Assembly (NCBI GenBank): GCA_027371515.1 | Contig: DAHXMX010000062.1 | Coordinates: 1-5,364 of the forward strand | Reading direction: 5' to 3' | From: Neisseriaceae bacterium | Lineage (GTDB): Bacteria; Pseudomonadota; Gammaproteobacteria; Burkholderiales; UBA11063 | DNA length: 5,364 nucleotides | In this document: piece by piece, positions 1 through 5,364 of the stretch | Numbering within the stretch: position 1 is the stretch's first letter | Layout: each line of letters opens with the position of its first letter | The notes under the pieces: generated by a model | Told to the model about the DNA's origin: nothing | Seen by the model: only the letters and a program-made list of their open reading frames with translations | The model's database searches: none | Translations under genes and position numbers: made by a program

Positions 1-522
1 GGAGCGATAGTTAGTGGTTATAAAATCCCTTCACTTGCTATATCTGAAATGCTTATGGGTTGGTATACATTTGAACATGCTTATTCAAATATAAAATTAA
101 GTGATAGGATAACTAAAAATTGGGTTAATTTCTTAAATCAAGCGGTTGATTCACAATGTGTGAATCATATGAGTGATTCGATTACGTTTTTTGAAAACAA
201 TAATCATAAAATTCTTGTTGATAAAATCAAAAATGATAAATTATGGTATGCAAGCTATCAAAAAAATGCTTTAGAACAAATTAATACTAAAGTTCCATTT
301 GCAATATATCAAGGTGAAATTGATGCTACAGTACCCAAGTATGCTACTGATAAATATATTAATTATGCATGTAATAAAAATATACAATTAGTATATAAAA
401 CGTATTCAAATACTGATCACATAGCAATCATTCAGGCATCTGAAAAAGATTATTTAGAATGGATTAGAGATCGTTTTGCTGGCAAGGTTGCACCTAATAA
501 TTGTTCAAGCATCAAAAAATAA
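1..522 (+). CDS. Alpha/beta hydrolase, secretory-lipase type, 3' part only (partial at left edge)
   Basis: The frame is open from base 1, so the ATG at 49 is probably internal and the true start lies outside the window; 173 residues are visible. Seen: a GEIDATVP segment whose Asp (codon 322-324) sits after a beta strand (VPFAIYQG), and a downstream TDH whose His (codon 418-420) is spaced as expected for the Asp and His of an alpha/beta-hydrolase triad. The nucleophile Ser elbow would lie upstream and is missing here. The C-terminal WIRDRFAGKVAPNNC resembles the end of secretory lipases of the LIP family, where a W..DRFAG..A...C ending is common. Two Cys (codons 370-372 and 502-504) could form a disulfide, which would suit an exported enzyme, but the signal peptide cannot be seen. 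The likely role is hydrolysis of a lipid or other ester; the substrate is unknown. It is followed by a possible terminator, so it is probably not cotranscribed with the next gene. Fold is fairly sure, family less so. Confidence 0.75.
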   Translation, partial: GAIVSGYKIPSLAISEMLMGWYTFEHAYSNIKLSDRITKNWVNFLNQAVDSQCVNHMSDSITFFENNNHKILVDKIKNDKLWYASYQKNALEQINTKVPFAIYQGEIDATVPKYATDKYINYACNKNIQLVYKTYSNTDHIAIIQASEKDYLEWIRDRFAGKVAPNNCSSIKK

Positions 523-535
523 ACTTCTTCTACTA

Positions 536-575
536 AATGTGTAGGTTATTTAGTAATATACCTACATTAATTTTT
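536..575 (+). terminator. Possible weak rho-independent terminator after the hydrolase gene
   Basis: AATG-TAGGT (536-546, with a two-base TG bulge) pairs with ACCTACATT (560-568) and is followed at once by AATTTTT (569-575). The stem is short and AT-rich, so termination would be weak. A second, perfect 8-bp hairpin, TACTAAAT (531-538) with ATTTAGTA (548-555), overlaps it, so the two cannot form together. Position between two complete gene ends supports a terminator; no other evidence does. Confidence 0.4.
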
Positions 576-603
576 GTGGATGCATTGTTTATATTTCGAT
601 GTC

Positions 604-609
604 AAAAGG
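604..609 (+). promoter_or_regulatory. Ribosome binding site that sets the mdfA start
   Basis: AAAAGG lies 9 bases before the ATG at 619. The in-frame TTG at 574 and ATG at 580 have no comparable purine-rich site, and the 574 start lies inside the T-run of the putative terminator. This favours the start at 619. Confidence 0.6.
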
Positions 610-618
610 TTGTTATTA

Positions 619-1809
619 ATGAATAATAAAAAGACATTATTATATTTTGCTATATTTTTTGTGTTGTATGAAATAAATACATATTTATCTAATGACATGA
701 TTATGCCAGCTATGGTTAATGTAGTTAATGGATTTCATGCACCGTTGAGTATGGTTGCTGTTTCGTTGAGTTTATATATTATTGGTGGTAGTTTATTGCA
801 ATTATTCTTAGGACCAATTACAGATGTAATGGGTAAGCGTTATGTTATGCTATTTGGTAATATTTTATTTTTAGTTGCTTCATTTGTAATTACATTCTCT
901 TCCACTATCGAGCAATTTTTAGTTGCGAGATTATTTCAAGGTATGGGTATGTGTTTTATTTTTATTGGCTATGCTTTAATTCATGAGTTGTTTAATGATG
1001 TCATGGCAGTAAAGCTTACAACTATTTTAGCGAATATTGCAATTACTGCACCATTAATAGGTCCAATAATTGGTAGTATGATTGCATCAAATTTTACTTG
1101 GCATTATATCTTTGTAATATCTGGTGTACTTGGAATGATAACATTGATTGGTTTATATAAATATATGCCTCAAGGTACAATTATTCATAGGAAAATTAAT
1201 TTAGCAGTAATATTTCGTAGTTATAAAAATATATTTATGAATCGTAATTTTATATTTGGTGTGACTATTAATACAATTTCAATGATACCAATAATCGCAT
1301 GGATTGGATTATCTCCTGTTATCGTGTTTAATTATTTGCATCAAAGTTTTATCATGTATATTTTGTATCAAGCAGCGATGTTTGTAGGCTTAATTACAAG
1401 TAGTTTATTAATTCAATTTATTGCTGGACGAATTAGTTTTAATAAATTATTCAAGATAGGTTCTAACTTTTTTATTTGTGGTGTATTATTTAGTATTGTA
1501 TTACATCAGTATAGTTACTTATTTATGCTAGGTATGTTTTTGTATAGTTTTGGTTTTGGATTGTACAATGGTTCTATGATGCGTATAGCTTTAATGTCAA
1601 CTGGTGAATCACAAGGTTTAACTGCATCGGTATCAAGCTTAATATCCGGTATTGGTATGGCAGGCGGTTTAGAGATTTATAATATTATTCTAAGCCATTT
1701 AAATTTTTCTTTATTTTCATATAATTTAATTAGCACGATAATTTTAATAATTGCTTATTTTGCAACTATTCGATTTGCGAATAACAATAAAGATCGTGTA
1801 TGGAGATAA
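619..1809 (+). CDS. mdfA: MdfA-type multidrug/proton antiporter (MFS, 12 membrane helices)
   Basis: A 396-residue inner-membrane efflux pump; E. coli MdfA has 410. In helix 1 the string VLYEINTYLSNDMIMP matches MdfA's VLYEFSTYIGNDMIQP, placing acidic residues at E18 and D26 with the same spacing as E26 and D34, the substrate/proton-coupling pair of MdfA. The motif A loop GPITDVMGKR (65-74) follows helix 2. R104 (ARLFQG) matches the essential R112 and E123 (LIHELF) matches E132. Motif C, ANIAITAPLIGPIIG (138-152), in helix 5 marks a drug/proton antiporter. The C-terminal half keeps further MdfA-like strings (IAWIGLSPVI, GFGLYNG, GLEIYN). Known MdfA proteins export chloramphenicol and lipophilic cations in exchange for protons; the substrates of this homologue are inferred, not shown. 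The frame is open back to 574, but the ATG at 619 has a ribosome site and matches the family's short N-terminus. It stands apart from the cyo operon by 145 bases and is probably its own unit. Confidence 0.88.
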   Translation: MNNKKTLLYFAIFFVLYEINTYLSNDMIMPAMVNVVNGFHAPLSMVAVSLSLYIIGGSLLQLFLGPITDVMGKRYVMLFGNILFLVASFVITFSSTIEQFLVARLFQGMGMCFIFIGYALIHELFNDVMAVKLTTILANIAITAPLIGPIIGSMIASNFTWHYIFVISGVLGMITLIGLYKYMPQGTIIHRKINLAVIFRSYKNIFMNRNFIFGVTINTISMIPIIAWIGLSPVIVFNYLHQSFIMYILYQAAMFVGLITSSLLIQFIAGRISFNKLFKIGSNFFICGVLFSIVLHQYSYLFMLGMFLYSFGFGLYNGSMMRIALMSTGESQGLTASVSSLISGIGMAGGLEIYNIILSHLNFSLFSYNLISTIILIIAYFATIRFANNNKDRVWR

Positions 1810-1834
1810 AATTTGTACTAGCTTAATAATAAAA

Positions 1835-1856
1835 TATTGTAGCTTAGTTTACAATA
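1835..1856 (+). repeat. Inverted repeat (hairpin 1) after mdfA
   Basis: TATTGTA (1835-1841) and TACAATA (1850-1856) form a perfect 7-bp stem with the 8-base loop GCTTAGTT. It lies 26 bases after the mdfA stop. No T-run follows, so a standard terminator is unlikely; an operator or the first arm of a leader structure is as likely. Confidence 0.5.
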
Positions 1857-1863
1857 AGTAATT

Positions 1864-1880
1864 TAATTGTGATACAATTA
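1864..1880 (+). promoter_or_regulatory. Palindrome TAATTGT-GAT-ACAATTA, candidate operator
   Basis: Perfect 7-bp arms (1864-1870 and 1874-1880) around a 3-base centre. The size and symmetry suit a dimeric repressor or activator site, and the position is 75-91 bases before the cyoA start. It does not match the ArcA, FNR (TTGAT-N4-ATCAA) or CRP consensus. The binding protein is unknown. The right arm is shared with the next hairpin. Confidence 0.4.
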
Positions 1881-1902
1881 CAGCTTAGAAGTGTAATTGT
1901 AT
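1872..1902 (+). repeat. Perfect 11-bp inverted repeat (hairpin 2) upstream of cyoA
   Basis: ATACAATTACA (1872-1882) and TGTAATTGTAT (1892-1902) pair without mismatch around the 9-base loop GCTTAGAAG. This is the strongest inverted repeat noticed in the window. The sequence that follows (AGATTATGCTTTTGG) has only four T in a row, so it is not a clean terminator. It could be an operator over the cyo promoter or part of the mRNA leader. Confidence 0.55.
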
Positions 1903-1924
1903 AGATTATGCTTTTGGATAAATA
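1897..1924 (+). promoter_or_regulatory. Tentative cyo promoter
   Basis: TTGTAT (1897-1902) and TAAATA (1919-1924) are 16 bases apart and could serve as -35 and -10 elements, giving a short leader before cyoA. Another pair, TTACAG (1878-1883) and TATAGA (1900-1905), is also 16 bases apart. In DNA this AT-rich such matches are easy to find; only the presence of a promoter somewhere in 1810-1954 is reasonably expected. Either choice overlaps the inverted repeats, so binding there would affect transcription. Confidence 0.25.
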
Positions 1925-1954
1925 TCATTAATTCTTAGAGGGATTTAATATAAT

Positions 1955-2854
1955 ATGAATAATAAATTCAAATTATCAGTCTATATAGCTCTATTAATTG
2001 GAATAGTTACTGTATTAAGTGGCTGTCAAACTCCAGTTATATTTAACCCCAAAGGGGTAATAAGTGAGCAAGAGCGTACTTTAATTCTTGAAGCAATTGG
2101 ACTTATGTTATTGGTTGTGGTGCCAGTTATCATATTAGTATTGGTTTTTGCTTGGAAATATAGAGAAACCAATAAAGATGCTAAATATGATCCTAAATTC
2201 TATCATAGCAATACACTAGAAGTTATTGTATGGGGCATTCCTATTATTATTATTGCTATTTTGGCAACTATTACTTGGAAAACAACTCATCAATTAGACC
2301 CTTATAAATCGATACCATCAGATGAAAAACCAATTACTGTTGAAGTGGTTGCTCTTGATTGGAAATGGTTGTTTATTTATCCAGAGCAAAATATTGCAAC
2401 TATAAATTTTTTAGAGTTTCCAGCTAATGTGCCTTTAAATCTGAAAGTAACAGCAGATGCTCCAATGAATGCATTCCAAATCCCTCAATTAGGAAGTCAA
2501 ATTTATGCTATGGCTGGAATGCAAACTAAACTACATTTAATGGCTAATGAATCTGGTGATTATGAAGGTCGCGCTGTTAATTATAGTGGTCATGGATTCT
2601 ATGGTATGCATTTTGTTGCTCGTGCCACCTCAAAAGAACAGTTTAATGAATGGGTTGAGCAAGTTAAAAAATCTTCAGAACCATTATCTGATGAAAAATA
2701 TAATGAGTTAGTTAAACCATCATATAGTAATGCTGTGACTACTTATTATCCAGTTAAAAATAATTTGTTTAAAGAAATCATGGCTAAATTTATGCCAATG
2801 GATGAAGATATGCATCATTCTCATAATGATGATTCTTCGGATATGTCGCATTAA
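1955..2854 (+). CDS. cyoA: Cytochrome bo3 ubiquinol oxidase subunit II, lipoprotein
   Basis: Subunit II of the quinol oxidase, 299 residues. Seen: a signal peptide ending in the lipobox LSGC with C24 as the lipidated Cys, two membrane helices (about 45-67 and 88-108), then a periplasmic cupredoxin-like domain. Strings shared with E. coli CyoA include DWKW.FIYPEQ.IAT (135-149) and LGSQIYAMAGMQT (179-191). The CuA ligand set of cytochrome c oxidases (CxxxC and following His/Met) is absent; at that place stands YSGHGFYGM (210-218), as in quinol oxidases (YSGPGFSGM in E. coli). This shows the electron donor is quinol, not cytochrome c. The C-terminus is rich in Met, His and Asp (MDEDMHHSH), like the His/Met-rich end of E. 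coli CyoA; a metal-binding role is only a guess. AGAGGGA (1937-1943), 11 bases before the ATG, is the ribosome site. First gene of the cyo operon, with cyoB 26 bases downstream. Confidence 0.96.
   Translation: MNNKFKLSVYIALLIGIVTVLSGCQTPVIFNPKGVISEQERTLILEAIGLMLLVVVPVIILVLVFAWKYRETNKDAKYDPKFYHSNTLEVIVWGIPIIIIAILATITWKTTHQLDPYKSIPSDEKPITVEVVALDWKWLFIYPEQNIATINFLEFPANVPLNLKVTADAPMNAFQIPQLGSQIYAMAGMQTKLHLMANESGDYEGRAVNYSGHGFYGMHFVARATSKEQFNEWVEQVKKSSEPLSDEKYNELVKPSYSNAVTTYYPVKNNLFKEIMAKFMPMDEDMHHSHNDDSSDMSH
2046..2058 (+). repeat. GC-rich mini-hairpin ACCCC-AAA-GGGGT inside cyoA
   Basis: A 5-bp perfect stem with a 3-base loop, the only C4/G4 pair noticed in this AT-rich window. It covers codons 31-35, just after the lipidated Cys24, and uses CCC for Pro32 and GGG for Gly34, codons that the neighbouring genes rarely use. 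It could slow translation as the signal peptide is engaged, or be chance. Confidence 0.35.
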
Positions 2855-2880
2855 TTTTTTGTATAGTTAGGAAAAACAAA

Positions 2881-4860
2881 ATGCAAATTTTAGGAAAATT
2901 AGGCTTAGATGCTATTCCATTTAATGAGTTGCCAGCAATGCTTGCTGGTGGTGGTATGATATTGGGTGGTATTTTTGTAGTAGCTTTAGTGACATACTTT
3001 AAAAAATGGACTTGGCTATGGAAAGAATGGTTGACCTCAGTTGATCATAAGCGTATTGGTATTATGTACATTATTGTAGCGATTGTAATGTTAATACGTG
3101 GTTTTGCAGATGCTTTATTGATGCGAGCACAGCAAGTGTTATCAGTAGGTGATAATTATGGTTTCTTACCGCCGCATCATTATGATCAAATTTTTACTGC
3201 TCATGGAGTTATAATGATTTTCTTCATGGCTATGCCTTTTGTGGTTGGATTAATGAATATAATAGTTCCTCTACAAATCGGTGCGCGTGACGTCGCTTTC
3301 CCATTTTTGAATTCACTAAGTTTTTGGTTGTTTATGGTTGGTGTTGTTTTAGTAATGATTTGTTTGATTATTGGTGAATTTGGTCAAACAGGTTGGCTTG
3401 CTTATCCACCGTTATCAGAGAAAGAGTTTAGTCCAGGAGTAGGTGTCGATTATTATCTTTGGGCACTCAATATATCAGGTATCGGAACCTTGCTTAGCGG
3501 TATTAACTTTTTTGTAACTATTTTAAAAATGCGCTGTCCTGGTATGACATTAATGAAAATGCCTGTTTTCACATGGAGTGCATTATGTGCTAATATATTA
3601 ATTATTATTGCGTTCCCTGTATTGACTGTAACGCTAGGTATGTTAACACTTGATCGTTATTTAGATTTTCATTTTTTCACTAATGATGGTGGTGGAAATC
3701 CAATGATGTATGTGAATATGATTTGGATTTGGGGTCATCCTGAAGTGTATATTTTAGTATTACCAGCTTTTGGCATCTTTTCAGAAGTAGTGTCTACATT
3801 CTCACGTAAAAGATTATTTGGTTATATAACTATGGTATATGCAACATCATGTATTACTGTATTAGCTTTTATTGTATGGTTACATCACTTCTTTACTATG
3901 GGTGCAGGCGCTAATGTAAATTCATTCTTTGGTATTGCAACGATGATTATCGCTATTCCAACTGGAGTTAAGATGTTCAATTGGTTGTTTACCATGTTTA
4001 GAGGTCGCATTCGCATGACTGCTCCAATGTATTGGACTGTTGGATTTATTATCACATTTTCAATTGGTGGTATGAGCGGTGTATTGTTAGCAGTACCAGG
4101 TGCTGACTTCTTATTACACAATAGTTTGTTTTTGATTGCACATTTCCACAATGTAATTATTGGTGGTGTGTTTTTTGGTTATACAGTAGGTTTATTATAC
4201 TGGTTTCCTAAGGCTTTTGGCTTTAAACTAAGTGATAAATTAGGTAAAACATCATTTTGGTTCTGGTTTGTTGGGTTTTATTTTGCCTTTATGCCTTTAT
4301 ATGTATTAGGCTTTATGGGGGCTACACGTCGTTTAAGTCATTATGATGTTTCAACCGGATGGCATCCGTACTTTATTATTGCGGCTATTGGTGCTTTAAT
4401 TATTACAGTTGGGATTACTGTACAATTATTTGCAGTAGTATGGGGAATTGTAAAACGTAATGACAATCGTGTAGGTAGCGATCCTTGGGATGGTCGCACA
4501 TTAGAGTGGGCAACTGCATCACCGCCACCTTTTTATAATTTTGCGCATATACCAACAGTAGATAGTTTAGAGCCACATTGGGATGCTAAACAAGCTGGTG
4601 TTCCAACAATTCCAAATAATAAACCATATGAAGATATTCATATGCCAAGAAATACCGGTGTTGGTGTAATTATTGGTATTTTTGCGTTTACCATGGGTTT
4701 TGCTTTGGTATGGGATATATGGTGGTTGGCGATTTTATCAGCTGTTATTATGTTTATAAGTGTTGTATATCGTTCATTTGATTATGACATTGATTATTAT
4801 GTAACTGCTCAAGAAGTTGAGAAAATCGAAACAGAAATTTCAAATAGGAAAGTATCATAA
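2881..4860 (+). CDS. cyoB: Cytochrome bo3 ubiquinol oxidase subunit I (heme-copper catalytic subunit)
   Basis: Catalytic subunit, 659 residues (663 in E. coli), with many membrane helices. It oxidises ubiquinol, reduces O2 to water and pumps protons across the inner membrane. Residues align with E. coli CyoB at a constant +2. H108 (TAHGVIM) and H423 ligate low-spin heme b, and H421 (AHFHN) is the proximal ligand of heme o3. H286, H335 and H336 (GHPEVY, LHHFF) bind CuB, and Y290 is the Tyr cross-linked to H286. Proton paths are complete: D137 (GARD) and E288 for the D-channel, K364 (TGVKMFNW) for the K-channel. Quinol-site residues R73, D77, H100 and Q103 are all present, as are heme-propionate arginines R483 and R484. 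No defect is seen, so the enzyme should be active. AGGA at 2869-2872 lies 8 bases before the ATG. The stop overlaps the cyoC start by one base (TAATG). Confidence 0.98.
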   Translation: MQILGKLGLDAIPFNELPAMLAGGGMILGGIFVVALVTYFKKWTWLWKEWLTSVDHKRIGIMYIIVAIVMLIRGFADALLMRAQQVLSVGDNYGFLPPHHYDQIFTAHGVIMIFFMAMPFVVGLMNIIVPLQIGARDVAFPFLNSLSFWLFMVGVVLVMICLIIGEFGQTGWLAYPPLSEKEFSPGVGVDYYLWALNISGIGTLLSGINFFVTILKMRCPGMTLMKMPVFTWSALCANILIIIAFPVLTVTLGMLTLDRYLDFHFFTNDGGGNPMMYVNMIWIWGHPEVYILVLPAFGIFSEVVSTFSRKRLFGYITMVYATSCITVLAFIVWLHHFFTMGAGANVNSFFGIATMIIAIPTGVKMFNWLFTMFRGRIRMTAPMYWTVGFIITFSIGGMSGVLLAVPGADFLLHNSLFLIAHFHNVIIGGVFFGYTVGLLYWFPKAFGFKLSDKLGKTSFWFWFVGFYFAFMPLYVLGFMGATRRLSHYDVSTGWHPYFIIAAIGALIITVGITVQLFAVVWGIVKRNDNRVGSDPWDGRTLEWATASPPPFYNFAHIPTVDSLEPHWDAKQAGVPTIPNNKPYEDIHMPRNTGVGVIIGIFAFTMGFALVWDIWWLAILSAVIMFISVVYRSFDYDIDYYVTAQEVEKIETEISNRKVS

Positions 4861-4862
4861 TG
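4846..4862 (+). promoter_or_regulatory. cyoB/cyoC translational coupling site
   Basis: The cyoB stop TAA (4858-4860) and the cyoC start ATG (4860-4862) share one base. The ribosome site AGGAA (4846-4850) lies within the last cyoB codons, 9 bases before the ATG. This arrangement usually couples translation of the two subunits. Confidence 0.75.
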
Positions 4863-5342
4863 GCAACAGAAGTTTTACACAATCATAATGTTCATCATAA
4901 TCATGATGAAGAAACAAGCACAAAAGTAGTATTTGGCTTTTGGGTGTATATAATGAGCGACTGTATATTATTTGCAATGATTTTTGCAACATATGCAGTA
5001 TTACATACCCACACAATGGGTGGTCCTAGTGCACATGACTTATTTAGTATGCCGTATGTATTAGTTGAAACATTACTTCTTTTAACTAGTAGCTTTACTT
5101 ATGGTTTGGCAATGCTTGCTGTACATAAAGGTAATAAATCTGCCACTATTAATTGGTTGTTTATTACTTTTGCTTTAGGTTTAGCATTTATTTGTATGGA
5201 AGTAAATGAGTTCCATCATTTAATAGCTGATGGTAATGGACCGCAACGCAATGCGTTTTTATCATCATTTTTTACTTTAGTTATCTGCTTATCCAAAACC
5301 GTTTCAAGAGAGCGCAAAATATCGTTTAGAGAGAAAAAATGA
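4860..5342 (+). CDS. cyoC: Cytochrome bo3 ubiquinol oxidase subunit III, C-terminal third missing or replaced
   Basis: Residues 1-141 are clearly CyoC: a His-rich N-terminus (LHNHNVHHNHDEE), then FGFWVYIMSDCILF (25-38), VETLLLLTSSFTYG (69-82) with conserved E70, MEVNEFHHLI (113-122) and FLSSFFTLV (133-141). E. coli CyoC has the same strings in the same order and then continues with GTHGLH and two more membrane helices to about 204 residues. Here the match stops at V141 (base 5282). The last 19 residues are hydrophilic and basic (ICLSKTVS...FREKK), unlike any CyoC, and the stop falls at 5340-5342, giving 160 residues. About 60 residues, with most of helix 4 and all of helix 5, are missing. The rest is not present in another frame, so a simple frameshift does not explain it. 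Either the gene is really broken by a rearrangement or the sequence end is chimeric. Subunit III supports assembly rather than redox chemistry, so the true effect on the oxidase cannot be judged. Confidence 0.88.
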   Translation: MATEVLHNHNVHHNHDEETSTKVVFGFWVYIMSDCILFAMIFATYAVLHTHTMGGPSAHDLFSMPYVLVETLLLLTSSFTYGLAMLAVHKGNKSATINWLFITFALGLAFICMEVNEFHHLIADGNGPQRNAFLSSFFTLVICLSKTVSRERKISFREKK

Positions 5343-5364
5343 GAAGACGACGACGACGATGAAG
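5283..5364. other. Unrelated tail after the cyoC break, ending in a GAC triplet repeat
   Basis: From about 5283 to the right edge no frame continues CyoC. By hand count about 33 of 82 bases are G or C, visibly more than in the preceding genes. GAC occurs four times in a row (5346-5357), followed by GAT. In the cyoC frame, after the stop, this would read as an acidic EDDDDDE run. On the minus strand a frame open from the edge reads a Ser run followed by HFFSLNDILRSLETVLDKQ, which looks protein-like, but it is too short to identify. Possible origins are a chimeric read or contig end, or a genuine junction with another locus. I cannot assign it. Confidence 0.6.

Larger units (their letters stand above)
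1820..1888 (+). repeat. Three direct copies of AGCTTA(G) upstream of cyoA
   Basis: AGCTTA at 1820-1825, AGCTTAG at 1841-1847 and AGCTTAG at 1882-1888. The start-to-start distances are 21 and 41 bases, near two and four helical turns, so the copies would face the same side of the DNA. The second and third copies fall at the loops of the two perfect hairpins in this gap. Function is unknown, and short repeats can arise by chance in AT-rich DNA. Confidence 0.4.

Noticed and set aside
49..522. ATG at 49 as the true start of the hydrolase
   Set aside because: The frame is open to base 1, and a start here would leave out the nucleophile half of the alpha/beta-hydrolase fold. The gene is cut by the window edge.
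574..618. N-terminal extension of the MFS gene from a TTG at 574 or an ATG at 580
   Set aside because: No ribosome site precedes either start, 574 lies within the putative terminator T-run, and MdfA alignment begins with the ATG at 619, which has AAAAGG at good spacing.
1955..2854. Cytochrome c oxidase (CuA-type) subunit II
   Set aside because: The CxxxC CuA motif is absent and the sequence follows the quinol-oxidase pattern YSGxGFxGM.
3885..4151. Minus-strand frame of 88 codons within cyoB
   Set aside because: It lies wholly opposite the strongly conserved CuB/heme region of cyoB, has no recognisable domain and no operon context. It is a shadow of the cyoB codon pattern.
5216..5362. Minus-strand open frame entering from the right edge
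   Set aside because: Its last 20 or so codons are antisense to genuine cyoC, so it cannot be a native gene across the junction. The part before the junction may be coding at its original locus, but is too short to judge.
5339..5362. Tiny frame ATG followed by Arg codons and TGA (MRRRRRR)
   Set aside because: It is only a reading of the GAC repeat in one frame, seven codons long, in sequence whose origin is doubtful.
5260..5364. Simple frameshift or sequencing error as the cause of the short cyoC
   Set aside because: None of the three forward frames after 5282 gives GTHGLH or hydrophobic helices typical of the CyoC end.
1..5364. CRISPR array, transposon, toxin-antitoxin or other defence module
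   Set aside because: No regular spacer repeats, transposase, paired small genes or terminal repeats were seen. The genes are ordinary respiratory, transport and hydrolase functions.

Overview
The window reads as a fragment of an AT-rich gammaproteobacterial chromosome. Codon use is strongly A/T-ending, and the proteins resemble the Escherichia coli MdfA and CyoABC proteins closely enough to align by eye over most of their length. A Francisellaceae-type organism would fit the low G+C and this gene content, but nothing in the window proves the genus. All genes lie on the + strand and no stretch of more than about 150 bases lacks a gene.

Layout: (1) 1-522, the 3' part of an alpha/beta hydrolase of the secretory-lipase type, cut by the left edge and keeping the catalytic Asp and His. 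(2) 523-618, a short gap with two overlapping, mutually exclusive hairpins, one a possible weak terminator. (3) 619-1809, an MdfA-type 12-helix multidrug/proton antiporter with the acidic pair and the Arg that define that subfamily. (4) 1810-1954, a 145-base gap packed with alternating TTGTA/TACAA half-sites that form several overlapping inverted repeats; two of the hairpin loops both begin with GCTTAG. It lies directly before the cyo operon. (5) 1955-5282, cyoA, cyoB and the first two thirds of cyoC, encoding subunits II, I and III of a cytochrome bo3 ubiquinol oxidase. CyoB keeps all the heme and CuB histidines, both proton-channel residues and the quinol-site residues. (6) About 5283-5364, a tail that does not continue cyoC in any frame, has higher G+C and ends in a GAC triplet repeat.

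The cyo genes form one tight operon: a 26-base gap between cyoA and cyoB, and a TAATG stop/start overlap between cyoB and cyoC. CyoA is a membrane-anchored lipoprotein without CuA, CyoB holds the redox centres, and CyoC is the accessory subunit III. Together they oxidise ubiquinol, reduce O2 to water and pump protons. cyoD and cyoE would be expected downstream but are not seen.

I see no CRISPR array, transposase, tRNA, rRNA or convincing new multi-gene system. The two points most worth checking are the abrupt break in cyoC near 5283, which is either an assembly or contig-end chimera or a real rearrangement, and the dense set of inverted repeats upstream of cyoA.
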